From positions 1 to 35,471 of the forward strand of contig JAFQHW010000032.1 in assembly GCA_017397805.1 (NCBI GenBank): DNA of 35,471 nucleotides, in the 5' to 3' direction. Below the pieces are notes generated by a model. It searched no databases, was not told the origin of the DNA, and saw only the letters and a program-made list of their open reading frames with translations. The DNA comes from Clostridia bacterium (GTDB lineage: Bacteria > Bacillota > Clostridia > Oscillospirales > CAG-382). How positions within the stretch are numbered: the first letter of the stretch is position 1; every line of letters begins with the position of its first letter. This document shows positions 9,335 through 16,496 of this stretch, piece by piece. Made by a program: the position numbers and the translations under genes.

Positions 9335-9363
9335 TTGCAATTAGCAGTATTTGGTAGTATAAT
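9335..9363 (+). promoter_or_regulatory. Promoter of ackA
   Basis: -35 TTGCAA (9335-9340), 17-base spacer, -10 TATAAT (9358-9363), 35 bases before the ackA ATG, with AAGGAG as ribosome site. Confidence 0.82.
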
Positions 9364-9398
9364 CATAACGTTAGATTAATTCTTTAAGGAGAAACGAT

Positions 9399-10607
9399 AT
9401 GTTTATATTGGTTGTTAATGCAGGCAGTTCTTCCCTTAAATATCAGCTTTTTGATATGGATAAGGAAGAGGTTCTTGCAAAAGGTCTATGTGAGCGTATT
9501 GCCATAGACGGCAAGCTTACCCACACTAATTTGCTTACCGGCGAGAAGCTTACCAAGGAAGTGGATATGCCCTCCCATAACGAAGCTACCCGCGCTATGA
9601 TCGACGCACTTCTTGATGAGAAGTACGGTGTTATCAAGGATATGAGCGATATATCCGCTATAGGTCACCGCGTAGTACAGGGTGGTCCTTGGATAACTAA
9701 ACCCACCCTCGTTACCGACGAGGCTATAGAGGACCTTAAGAAGTGCGTGGTGCTTGCACCCTTGCACACTCCTCCTCACCTTCAGGGTATAGAGGGTTGT
9801 AAGGCTGTTATGCCCAACACCCCTATGGTTTTGGTTATCGATACCTCTTTCCACGCTACTATTCCCGATTACGCTTCCACCTTCCCCATAGATATAAACG
9901 TTGCAAGAAAGCATTATATCAAGCGTTACGGCGCCCACGGCACTTCTCACAGATTCGTAGCACAGGAATGTGCAAAGTATCTTGATAAGCCCGTTGAAGA
10001 AACCAAGATAATTACCTGCCATTTGGGCAACGGCTCTTCCATAAGCGCGGTTAAGGGCGGCAAGGTTGTGGATACCAGCATGGGCTTTACCCCTCTTGAC
10101 GGTATCATTATGGGCTCCCGTTGCGGCGCTATCGACCCCGCTATCGTTCCTTACCTGATAGAAAGAGAGAATATCCCCGCTGACAAGATCGGCGATTGGA
10201 TGAACAAAAAGTGCGGTCTTCTCGGTGTTTCCGGCGTTTCCAGCGACTTGCGTGACGTTCACGCCGCTATAGCGCAGGGCAACGAGGATGCAAAGCTTGC
10301 TTACGAGATATTGGTTTACGGTATAAAGAAGTTTATCGGCTCCTACTCCGCCGCAATGAACGGTGTTGACGCTATCGTGTTCACCGCAGGTATCGGAGAG
10401 AACGACGAGGACGTACGCTTCGATTCTCTCAAGGATATGGATTATCTGGGTGTTAAGGTTGATGCGGAAAAGAACAAAAACGCTCGCAGTATTCCCGCTC
10501 CTTGCGATATTTCCGTTGACGGTACCCCCGTTCGCGTATTCGTAATTCCCACTAACGAGGAGCTTGTTATCGCAAGAGATACCAAGGCAGTTCTCGAAGC
10601 ACAATAA
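9399..10607 (+). CDS. ackA: Acetate kinase
   Basis: A 402-residue ASKHA-fold enzyme converting acetyl phosphate and ADP to acetate and ATP, the energy-yielding last step of acetate fermentation. Visible signatures: NAGSSSLKYQ (residues 7-16), GHRVVQGG, the acetokinase block DTSFHATIP, GAHGTSHRFVA, the adenosine loop HLGNGSS and GFTPLDGIIMGSRCGAIDP, and FTAGIGEN near the C-terminus. Length is standard. It has its own promoter and AAGGAG site. No pta is adjacent, so acetyl phosphate must come from elsewhere. Downstream lies a terminator that has been broken up by inserted repeats C and A3. Confidence 0.97.
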   Translation: MFILVVNAGSSSLKYQLFDMDKEEVLAKGLCERIAIDGKLTHTNLLTGEKLTKEVDMPSHNEATRAMIDALLDEKYGVIKDMSDISAIGHRVVQGGPWITKPTLVTDEAIEDLKKCVVLAPLHTPPHLQGIEGCKAVMPNTPMVLVIDTSFHATIPDYASTFPIDINVARKHYIKRYGAHGTSHRFVAQECAKYLDKPVEETKIITCHLGNGSSISAVKGGKVVDTSMGFTPLDGIIMGSRCGAIDPAIVPYLIERENIPADKIGDWMNKKCGLLGVSGVSSDLRDVHAAIAQGNEDAKLAYEILVYGIKKFIGSYSAAMNGVDAIVFTAGIGENDEDVRFDSLKDMDYLGVKVDAEKNKNARSIPAPCDISVDGTPVRVFVIPTNEELVIARDTKAVLEAQ

Positions 10608-10620
10608 AATACGGTTTAAT

Positions 10621-10635
10621 AAATATCCACCCTTT
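10621..10635 (+). terminator. Left half of the split ackA terminator
   Basis: AAATATCCACCCTTT, 14 bases after the ackA stop, equals the 5' arm and loop start of the intact terminator at 11227-11256. Its partner arm AGGGTGGAT is now at 10954-10962, separated by element C. The inferred ancestral hairpin CCACCC/GGGTGG plus T-run would have ended the ackA transcript. Confidence 0.55.
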
Positions 10636-10949
10636 GAGGCACACTCCGCAAGGAAGTGTGCCTCAACTAAGTTTGCCCTATCGGGCAAGTGAAGTTTCGC
10701 CCGCGGCGAAGTGGGCAAACTTAACTTCACTTGGGTGTAAACCCATACTTCACTGCAAGTAAAACGAGCAACTTCACTTTTGCGTAAGCAAAACTTCACA
10801 TAACGAGCCGAAGAACTATGTGACTAATTCTTTCGGTGGATATTACCTTTCTCAAAGTATGTAACCTACTATGCCACTTTCACCGGCTGAAAGTGTCATT
10901 TTCTCTTTAATACAGAAGAATGGAGACAACTTCCTTACGAAGTGTCTCC
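10636..10949 (+). repeat. Element C: hairpin-rich insertion with AACTTCAC motifs
   Basis: 314 bp without a gene, bounded by two related hairpins in opposite orientation: GAGGCACACT/AGTGTGCCTC (10636-10664) and GGAGACA/TGTCTCC (10922-10949), which share the core ACTTCCTTRCGRAGTGT when one is inverted. Inside are four octamers AACTTCAC or TACTTCAC starting at 10723, 10746, 10770 and 10792 (steps of 23, 24 and 22), separated mostly by small hairpins (GGGT/ACCC, TTTTGC/GCAAAA), and a nested stem AAGTTTGCCC/GGGCAAACTT (10669-10722). A CACTTTCA/TGAAAGTG hairpin with a T-rich tail is at 10875-10908. It is flanked by TTT on both sides, consistent with a 3-bp target duplication in the terminator loop. 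Confidence 0.65.
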
Positions 10950-10961
10950 TTTTAGGGTGGA

Positions 10962-11228
10962 TCAGACCACTGACAAAGGCACAGAACACGAAAAAAAGAA
11001 AGAATACTACTATTTAAAGGTAGAAAATTCAGGGGAAATCCCTGAATTTTCTACTTTTTATTATAGTTTTTCGTTCAAAACGAACCTCGGCTCACAGTAC
11101 AGAGGTACAGTTCTCGCCTCGGTTCGTCCCGCGGGGTCCCCGTTGCGAACGAAGTGAGCAATGGGGTGGTGTGAGCACTCTTTCTCAGCACTCTGCCAAG
11201 TTGATGACAAGGTTTGTCATCAACTTGA
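10962..11228 (-). repeat. Family A structured repeat, copy A3 (with internal insertion)
   Basis: Reads on the minus strand, that is, in the orientation of the PLP-enzyme gene ending at 11257. The first palindrome has the compensated change AAGTTGATGAC/GTCATCAACTT (A1 and A2 have AAGCTG/CAGCTT). The GAAAGAG block is followed by about 50 foreign bases (about 11111-11160, GC-rich), then the usual ACGAACC/GGTTCGT stem, a different variable hairpin (GTAGAAAATTCAGGG and complement, 11020-11054), and the conserved tail ending GTCAGTGGTCTGA. The longer total (267 bp) is explained by the insertion. Confidence 0.82.
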
Positions 11229-11256
11229 TCCACCCTTTTAGGGTGGATATTTTTAT
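11227..11256 (+). terminator. Intact terminator hairpin reading rightwards
   Basis: ATCCACCC pairs with GGGTGGAT around TTTT-A, followed by ATTTTTATTTATTT. The U-run is on the plus strand, so it fits the rightward ackA transcript. It also lies directly after the stop codon of the convergent PLP-enzyme gene. The same arms occur, split, at 10621-10635 and 10950-10962. Confidence 0.7.
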
Positions 11257-12420
11257 TTATTTCAGCATTTTTTCAAGGTCGGCTATAATATCTTCCGCAT
11301 CTTCGATGCCCACGGAAAGTCTTATAAGTCTGTCGGTTATGCCGATCTTATTCCTTATCTCAGCGGGGATAGAAGCGTGGGTTTGCGTTTGGGGGTAGGT
11401 TATAAGGGTTGCGGTGCCTCCAAGGCTTTCCGCAAACATTATCATATCGCCGCCGCAAAGCACCTGTTCCACCTTGCTTACGTCTTTGATGGTAAAGGAG
11501 ATCATGCCGCCAAAGCCGGTGGTTTGCTTTTTGCTTACGTCATAGGAGGGGTGCTCGGGTAGTCCAACGAAATAAACCTTTTCCACCGAAGGATTATCTT
11601 TAAGAAACTCAGCTACCTTTAGCGCGTTCTCCTCGTGCTTTCTCATACGCAAAGCCAAGGTCTTTATGCCGCGCAGCAGAAGCCAACTGTCAAAGGGAGA
11701 AAGTCCTGCACCCTCGGTACGCACCATAAAGCTTATCTTTTCTGCCAAAGCTTCGCTGTTAACCACAACAAAACCCGCGGTGGTATCGTGGTGACCTGCC
11801 AAAAACTTGGTACCGCTGTGTATTACTATATCCGCACCCAGATCCAAAGGCTTTTGGAAATAAGGGGTAAGGAAGGTATTGTCCACTACGGAAAGTGCGC
11901 CGCACTCCTTAGCGATTTGGGAGATAGCCGCAATATCTGCCACCTTCATCATGGGGTTGGTGGGACTCTCCAAGTATATCATCTTGGTGTTTGGTTTAAC
12001 TGCCGCCTTTATTGCCGCTATGTCGCCGACGTCCACGTAGTCAAACTCTACTCCTAATTCTTTCCAGATATTCTCTACCTGACGGTAGGTGCCGCCGTAA
12101 ATATCGTCGGAGATTATAACGTGCTCACCGCTTTTGAGGAGAGAAAACGTGGCGGTAACAGCCGCCAATCCGCTGGTGAAGGCAAAGCCTGCCACACCGT
12201 TCTCAAGCAGTGCAACCGTATCCTCAAGCTCAGCTCTGGTAGGGTTATCACAACGGGAATAGCTGAACTTAATATTAGAGTTCAGCCCCGGATTTTTATA
12301 TGTTGAGGTTTGATATATGGGGAAGCTTATGGCGCCAGTAAGGGGGTCACAGCCTTGATAGCCGTGTACTACCACCGAGTCCATCTTCCTTCCGAACTGC
12401 TTATGGTTCTTATCAATCAT
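11257..12420 (-). CDS. Cys/Met metabolism PLP-dependent enzyme (cystathionine gamma-synthase/beta-lyase family)
   Basis: A 387-residue fold-type I PLP enzyme. Hallmarks: YSRCDNPTR (residues 54-62), TSGLAA (82-87), the ESPTNP loop (151-156), VVDNTF with the PLP-ring Asp (178-183) and the Schiff-base lysine Lys205 in HSGTKFLAGHHDT. Candidate activities are cystathionine gamma-synthase, cystathionine beta-lyase or O-acetylhomoserine sulfhydrylase; these cannot be told apart reliably by eye, although the SGTKFLAGHHD block resembles beta-lyase-type clostridial members. The start ATG 12420 has AAAGGAG 11 bases upstream. It lies 16 bases downstream of the metallophosphoesterase, so the two are likely co-transcribed, though function does not obviously connect them. 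Confidence 0.9.
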   Translation of the reverse strand: MIDKNHKQFGRKMDSVVVHGYQGCDPLTGAISFPIYQTSTYKNPGLNSNIKFSYSRCDNPTRAELEDTVALLENGVAGFAFTSGLAAVTATFSLLKSGEHVIISDDIYGGTYRQVENIWKELGVEFDYVDVGDIAAIKAAVKPNTKMIYLESPTNPMMKVADIAAISQIAKECGALSVVDNTFLTPYFQKPLDLGADIVIHSGTKFLAGHHDTTAGFVVVNSEALAEKISFMVRTEGAGLSPFDSWLLLRGIKTLALRMRKHEENALKVAEFLKDNPSVEKVYFVGLPEHPSYDVSKKQTTGFGGMISFTIKDVSKVEQVLCGGDMIMFAESLGGTATLITYPQTQTHASIPAEIRNKIGITDRLIRLSVGIEDAEDIIADLEKMLK

Positions 12421-12436
12421 CTCAAAAAATTCTCCT

Positions 12437-13135
12437 TTAGTCTATTTTAAAAGGTACAAATCCCAATGCATCTGCGGAGATAAGGAACAGATCCGTCTTC
12501 CCCAGACTTTTCTCTGTGATAGCGGGGTTTACCCCGTGCAAATGCCCGTAAAAGCAACGCTTAATACCGTATTCCCAAAGCAATTCTGCCAAGGGCGCGC
12601 ATTTAACACCGCCCAGCGACGGAGGATAATGCAAAAATACCAAAAGCTCGTCACCGTCGGAGCACATAGCCTTGCCCGCGTCCAAAGACCTGCGAAGCCG
12701 ACCTGCCTCTCGAAGAACGATCTTTTCGTCCTCGGCGCCGTAGCTGCCGTCGGGGAACCAACCTCTCGTGCCGCATATTATTTTGTTGCCTACCTTGTAA
12801 GCGTTGTTGAATAAAAAATCTATACTGTCTGCCCCGATGTTGTCCCTGAAGGCGTTAAGCTTCGTAAGGGTGCCCCACCAATAATCGTGGTTGCCTTTGC
12901 CGATAAGCTTTTTGCCCGGCAGACTGTGGATAAAAAGCATATCTTTTTCTGTGTTGTCAAATCTTATGCCCCAAGAAATGTCGCCCGGTATCACCACCGT
13001 ATCTTCGGGTTTTACCGTGGCGCGCCAAGCGGCTTCCAACCGTTCCTTGTGGTTGACCCAAGCCTTGCCGAACACGTCCATAGGTTTGTTGGTGCTTTCC
13101 GAAAGGTGCAGGTCTGCAATAACGTAAAGCGCCAT
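12437..13135 (-). CDS. Metallophosphoesterase (calcineurin-like)
   Basis: A 232-residue cytosolic protein with all calcineurin-like metal motifs in order: DLH (ADLHLS, about residue 9), GD (PGDISWG), GNHD (GKGNHDYWWG), the later HYPP histidine and the terminal GHLHG. The family hydrolyses phosphodiesters or phosphomonoesters with two metal ions; the substrate here is unknown. I start at ATG 13135 because the protein then opens with the first strand MALYVIADLHLS; an upstream extension would overlap the neighbouring gene. It follows the small membrane protein by two bases, with GGAGAG as ribosome site. Confidence 0.88.
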   Translation of the reverse strand: MALYVIADLHLSESTNKPMDVFGKAWVNHKERLEAAWRATVKPEDTVVIPGDISWGIRFDNTEKDMLFIHSLPGKKLIGKGNHDYWWGTLTKLNAFRDNIGADSIDFLFNNAYKVGNKIICGTRGWFPDGSYGAEDEKIVLREAGRLRRSLDAGKAMCSDGDELLVFLHYPPSLGGVKCAPLAELLWEYGIKRCFYGHLHGVNPAITEKSLGKTDLFLISADALGFVPFKID

Positions 13136-13137
13136 TC

Positions 13138-13437
13138 TTAAAGCTCTCCGGTCTTGTGGTCGGTCCACACCTCGAATATGCCGCCCATTCCCAGCAACGC
13201 GGAAATAAAGCGCACCCAAAATACCAATTTATCATCATCCCACTGCTTGGCATTAAAGGTTTCAACCGAAACGTACTTCCATATCATCCACAGAATACAG
13301 AGGATCAAAAGGGATAAAGCGGCTCTTGCAAACACACCTTGCATACTATTCCGCTCGGAAGCGGCGCGTGTTCGCAAGCATATAACGAATCCGCCGAAGA
13401 ATACGATAGCTATTAAAACATAGGGAACGATATACAT
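13138..13437 (-). CDS. Small membrane protein of unknown function
   Basis: A 99-residue protein I do not recognise. Three hydrophobic stretches are visible: residues 2-20, about 37-54, and a weaker one about 72-87, with a basic RTRAASERN loop between the first two. It has no signal peptidase site and no catalytic motif. The start ATG 13437 has GGGGTG five bases upstream. Coupling to the metallophosphoesterase (two-base gap) supports it as a real gene and suggests a shared transcript. Confidence 0.65.
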   Translation of the reverse strand: MYIVPYVLIAIVFFGGFVICLRTRAASERNSMQGVFARAALSLLILCILWMIWKYVSVETFNAKQWDDDKLVFWVRFISALLGMGGIFEVWTDHKTGEL

Positions 13438-13508
13438 ATTTTCACCCCGATAATTTTCAAAAATCCGTCCATAATAATTACAGCAAATACGAAAGGAGTA
13501 CTTTTACC

Positions 13509-13688
13509 GTGATTTGTGATAAGAAAGACAGCCACAAGCCTATCAAAGGCGTAAACTGTGCAGTTAAAAACTGCCAATACCACGACGGTGAAACCAACTG
13601 CACCGCCGGCTGTGTTGCCGTAGGACCTTCCAATGCTTGCTGCAGCTCGGAAACCGTTTGCGCAACCTTCAGAGTTAAGGAGTGCTAA
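13509..13688 (+). CDS. DUF1540 domain small cysteine-rich protein
   Basis: A 59-residue protein read from GTG 13509, with AAAGGAG (13492-13498) upstream. It carries the DUF1540 pattern: GVNCAVKNCQYH, then NxCTAGCVAVG, then CSSETVCATF. Nine cysteines in 59 residues and two of the usual CxVxxCxYH/CxTF blocks suggest metal binding or disulfides. The family is common in Clostridia and often sporulation-associated, but its biochemical role is not established. It ends three bases from the convergent thrC. Too short for many gene callers; the spacing to the ribosome site is a little long (10 bases). Confidence 0.82.
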   Translation: MICDKKDSHKPIKGVNCAVKNCQYHDGETNCTAGCVAVGPSNACCSSETVCATFRVKEC

Positions 13689-13691
13689 GGT

Positions 13692-15170
13692 TTAAAGCTT
13701 TTTAGCGGCGAAATCGTAAACCTTTGTATCTATATCTGCCTTCTCGGTAACACCGTCGAATCTTACGGGCTTGCCCTTGAGCTCGGCTAAGGCTTTGGGA
13801 GGGCAGGTATTACTTATTTCGGACAAGGTATCGATGCAAGTAAAGTCGTCACCGTCCACGTTCTTGCCCAAGGATTTAAGCACTGCTCTCGGGAACTTGT
13901 AAGGTGAAGCGGTGGAGGCTACCAGCATAGGGGTATTATCTCCGCTTTCTGCCTTGTATTTATCCGCACAGTAAAGAGCTACTGCCGTATGAGGGTCGCA
14001 AAGATAGCCACCTTCAAAGTAACGTGCCACTGTTTCCTCGGTAGCACTTTCGTCACCGTAAAGGGCGGCAAAATCCTCAGACAGCTTTGCCTTCGTAGCT
14101 TCGTCAACGGTATAGATGCCCTTCTCGTTAAGCTCCTTCATAAGCTCGGCACATTTCTCCGCACCGAGAACGAAGTAAAGAAGTCTTTCAAGGTTGCTGG
14201 ATATAAGTATATCCATAGAGGGGGAGCTGGTGGTATAGAAGGGACGGCGCTTATCGTAAACGCCCGTATTAAAGAAGTCCGTAAGTATGTTGTTCTTGTT
14301 GGAAGCACATATCATCTTGTTTACGGGAAGGCCCATCTGCTTTGCTATATAGGCGGCTAAAATATTGCCGAAGTTACCCGTAGGCACGGTAACGTTGATC
14401 TTGTCACCCATTGCGATAGTGCCTGCGCTTACCATATCAAGGTATGCGGATATATAGTAAACTATCTGAGGTGCAAGTCTGCCCCAGTTTATAGAGTTTG
14501 CGCTGGAGAAGAACAGACCGTTTTCCGCTATCTTTTCCGATGCGTTGCCGCCGAATATGCGCTTAACTGCCGACTGTGCATCGTCGAAGTTGCCCTTTAT
14601 GCCGCAAACGGAAACGTTGTTGCCCTCCTGAGTAGCCATCTGAAGCTTCTGTACGGGGCTTACACCCTCGCTGGGGTAAAACACCTGTATGCGTACTCTG
14701 GGCACGTTTGCATAACCCGCCAAAGCGGCTTTGCCCGTGTCACCGGAGGTAGCTACCAAAATAAGCGCGTCCTTTTCCTCACCGCATTTATCAAGGGAGA
14801 GGGAAAGCAAATGGGGCATTATCTGAAGCGCCATATCCTTAAAGGCGCTGGTGGGACCGTGCCACAGCTCAAGAATACTGTTGCCGCCGGAAACGGCGAT
14901 AGGTGCGGTAACTTTGCCGAAACGCTCCTTGGAGTAAGCGGTTTCCGTTGCCTTTTTAAGCTCCTCTGTGCTGTAATCCGTAAGGAACATGGAAAGTATC
15001 TTCTCTGCTCTTTGAGGGTAGTTCATCCCTTTAAGCTCTTCAAGAAGCTCCTTCGTAAGGGAAGGGATACTTTCGGGCACGAACAGTCCGCCGTCAGCGG
15101 CGATGCCGTTTTTTATTACGTAGGCACTGCTTCTGCCTTTATCGTTTCCTCTGGTGCTGTTGTACAACAT
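13692..15170 (-). CDS. thrC: Threonine synthase
   Basis: A 492-residue PLP enzyme converting O-phosphohomoserine to threonine. The Schiff-base lysine is Lys111 in GPTSAFKDMALQ, and the phosphate-binding loop is VATSGDTGKAAL (139-150). TVPTGNFGNILAAYIAKQMGLP is the conserved PLP-ring region of the long, bacterial-type enzyme. Length matches this class. Start ATG 15170 with GGACGGAG upstream. It lies 15 bases after yraN on the same strand, probably the distal gene of the lepB-ylqF-rnhB-yraN transcript. No hom or thrB is adjacent. Confidence 0.95.
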   Translation of the reverse strand: MLYNSTRGNDKGRSSAYVIKNGIAADGGLFVPESIPSLTKELLEELKGMNYPQRAEKILSMFLTDYSTEELKKATETAYSKERFGKVTAPIAVSGGNSILELWHGPTSAFKDMALQIMPHLLSLSLDKCGEEKDALILVATSGDTGKAALAGYANVPRVRIQVFYPSEGVSPVQKLQMATQEGNNVSVCGIKGNFDDAQSAVKRIFGGNASEKIAENGLFFSSANSINWGRLAPQIVYYISAYLDMVSAGTIAMGDKINVTVPTGNFGNILAAYIAKQMGLPVNKMICASNKNNILTDFFNTGVYDKRRPFYTTSSPSMDILISSNLERLLYFVLGAEKCAELMKELNEKGIYTVDEATKAKLSEDFAALYGDESATEETVARYFEGGYLCDPHTAVALYCADKYKAESGDNTPMLVASTASPYKFPRAVLKSLGKNVDGDDFTCIDTLSEISNTCPPKALAELKGKPVRFDGVTEKADIDTKVYDFAAKKL

Positions 15171-15185
15171 AATCTTTTCTCCGTC

Positions 15186-15584
15186 CTAAAAAACATTTTC
15201 TGTATGGGTAAGCCGTTTAACGCCTTGCTCGTCTGCGATAAGCTCTATAACGTCAAAACGGCGTTTTTTGTATTTGCGCGTATAACGCAGTTTGCCTAAG
15301 TAAAAGGGAACTTTGCCCTTGGCACCGTCAATTTTGCAAAACTCATAGGCGGCGCTTTTAAGGTGGCTTATTTTTTGCCTGCCCACACTGTCCGAGGGCA
15401 GACCGTATTTCAAGTCGCGTCTTGCCTTGACTTCGACGAACACCAAGACACCGCGCCTTAATGCTATTATATCCAATTCTCCGTGTCGGGTGTTATAATT
15501 CATCCCGACTATTTTGTATTTCTTTTCCTTCAGATAGGCAAGTGCCGCATCCTCACCAATTCTGCCAAATATCTTGTTGTTCAA
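15186..15584 (-). CDS. UPF0102 family protein YraN (nuclease-like)
   Basis: A 132-residue member of the YraN/UPF0102 family, which has a Holliday-junction-resolvase-like PD-(D/E)xK fold. The core is visible as GELDIIA (Glu36, Asp38) and FVEVKAR (Glu51, Lys53), preceded by the GEDAALAYL helix. Biological substrate is not established. It starts at TTG 15584, with AGGGGACA just upstream. The start lies inside the end of rnhB, giving a 32-base overlap, so coupling is likely. The rnhB-yraN neighbourhood is widely conserved in Firmicutes. Confidence 0.88.
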   Translation of the reverse strand: MNNKIFGRIGEDAALAYLKEKKYKIVGMNYNTRHGELDIIALRRGVLVFVEVKARRDLKYGLPSDSVGRQKISHLKSAAYEFCKIDGAKGKVPFYLGKLRYTRKYKKRRFDVIELIADEQGVKRLTHTENVF

Positions 15585-16188
15585 TACTGTCCCCTAAAGT
15601 CTTTCTCAAAAAGCTTTTTCTGTGCAAGGGGCAGGGACCTAATTTAAGGATTGCCGCCTTGTGCGCCTTGGTAGCATATCCCTTGTGCTTGGCAAAGCCG
15701 TAGCCGGGATAAAACTTGTCCATCTCCAAACAGAAATTATCCCTTTCCACCTTGGCTAAAATAGATGCCGCCGCGATGGACGGACTTTTTCCGTCCCCTT
15801 TTATAACGGGAACCGCTTTTATGTGGAAATCCCTTGCCACGTTCCCGTCGATAAGCGCAAGCTCAGGCACCGTTTTAAGCTTTTCGATAGCGCGCCGCAT
15901 AGCAAGCATGGACGCGTTCAGGATATTGATGGCTTCTATCTCATAGACCTCTGCGTGGGCAACGGCATAGTCCAACGCAACCTCTTTTATTTTAAGGCAC
16001 AGCTCGTTGCGCTTGACCTCGCTAAGCTTTTTGGAGTCGTTAAGACCTTCTATCTCACAACCCTTGGGCAAGATTACCGCCGCCGCAAACACGGGGCCCG
16101 CCAAAGGACCTCTGCCCGCCTCGTCACAACCGCAAAGCACCTTAATACCTTCGCTGAAATAACCGTTTTCTATATCCCAATTCAGCAT
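15553..16188 (-). CDS. rnhB: Ribonuclease HII
   Basis: A 211-residue endonuclease that nicks RNA in RNA-DNA hybrids and removes misincorporated ribonucleotides. The metal-binding DEAGRG is at residues 22-27, the LNDSKKLSEVKR block at about 49-60, then LIDGN with a further acidic residue, and AAASILAKVERD. I start at ATG 16188 because AGGAGG lies six bases upstream and the family N-terminus is reached at once; longer in-frame starts would run into element D. Element D (297 bp) separates it from ylqF, so its expression may depend on read-through of that structured RNA. Confidence 0.95.
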   Translation of the reverse strand: MLNWDIENGYFSEGIKVLCGCDEAGRGPLAGPVFAAAVILPKGCEIEGLNDSKKLSEVKRNELCLKIKEVALDYAVAHAEVYEIEAINILNASMLAMRRAIEKLKTVPELALIDGNVARDFHIKAVPVIKGDGKSPSIAAASILAKVERDNFCLEMDKFYPGYGFAKHKGYATKAHKAAILKLGPCPLHRKSFLRKTLGDSIEQQDIWQNW

Positions 16189-16199
16189 AAGAAGCCTCC

Positions 16200-16496
16200 T
16201 TAGCCAAAGCATTATAATCCGAATCCGCTTTTCACGGGCGGATTTCCGCCGCTGCGGTGTCAAAATGCTCGTGAATACGGAAGTATTCACTCCGCTTTTT
16301 CCTTGTATCAACAAAATCTGCCACCTGAAAAGTCTAAAGACCCAAAAGGAGCTGAATTTTGAGGAAATTTCGATAGCGTAGCGGTTTGAGAACGAAGCAA
16401 TACTTTCCGTATTGCAAGGTCGAAAAATCAAAATTTGCCGAAAAGCACTGCGGTTCAGCCCTTTTGGGCCGGTTCGGGTTGCAATGCTTTGGCTAA
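16200..16496. mobile_element. Element D: MITE-like insertion with 14-bp perfect terminal inverted repeats
   Basis: TTAGCCAAAGCATT (16200-16213) and its exact complement (16483-16496) bound 297 bp with no gene. The inverted similarity extends to about 29 bases with five differences, three of which are G-U compatible on one strand. Both ends are flanked by TCC, a possible 3-bp target duplication. Inside are the hairpins GTGAATAC/GTATTCAC (16271-16290) and GCAATAC/GTATTGC (16397-16415). The ylqF stop codon lies within the right terminal repeat, and the rnhB ribosome site AGGAGG abuts the left one. It therefore sits exactly in an operon junction without damaging either gene. Confidence 0.75.

Noticed and set aside
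9486-10799. A 437-codon open frame antisense to ackA
   Set aside because: ackA is certain on the plus strand, and the antisense frame has no recognisable domain or start signal.
10723-10799. Possible CRISPR array from evenly spaced AACTTCAC units
   Set aside because: Units are only eight bases, the spacing includes hairpins rather than unique spacers, and no cas genes are present.
10942-11157. A 71-codon plus-strand frame within A3
   Set aside because: It reads antisense through repeat hairpins and is not preserved in the other copies.
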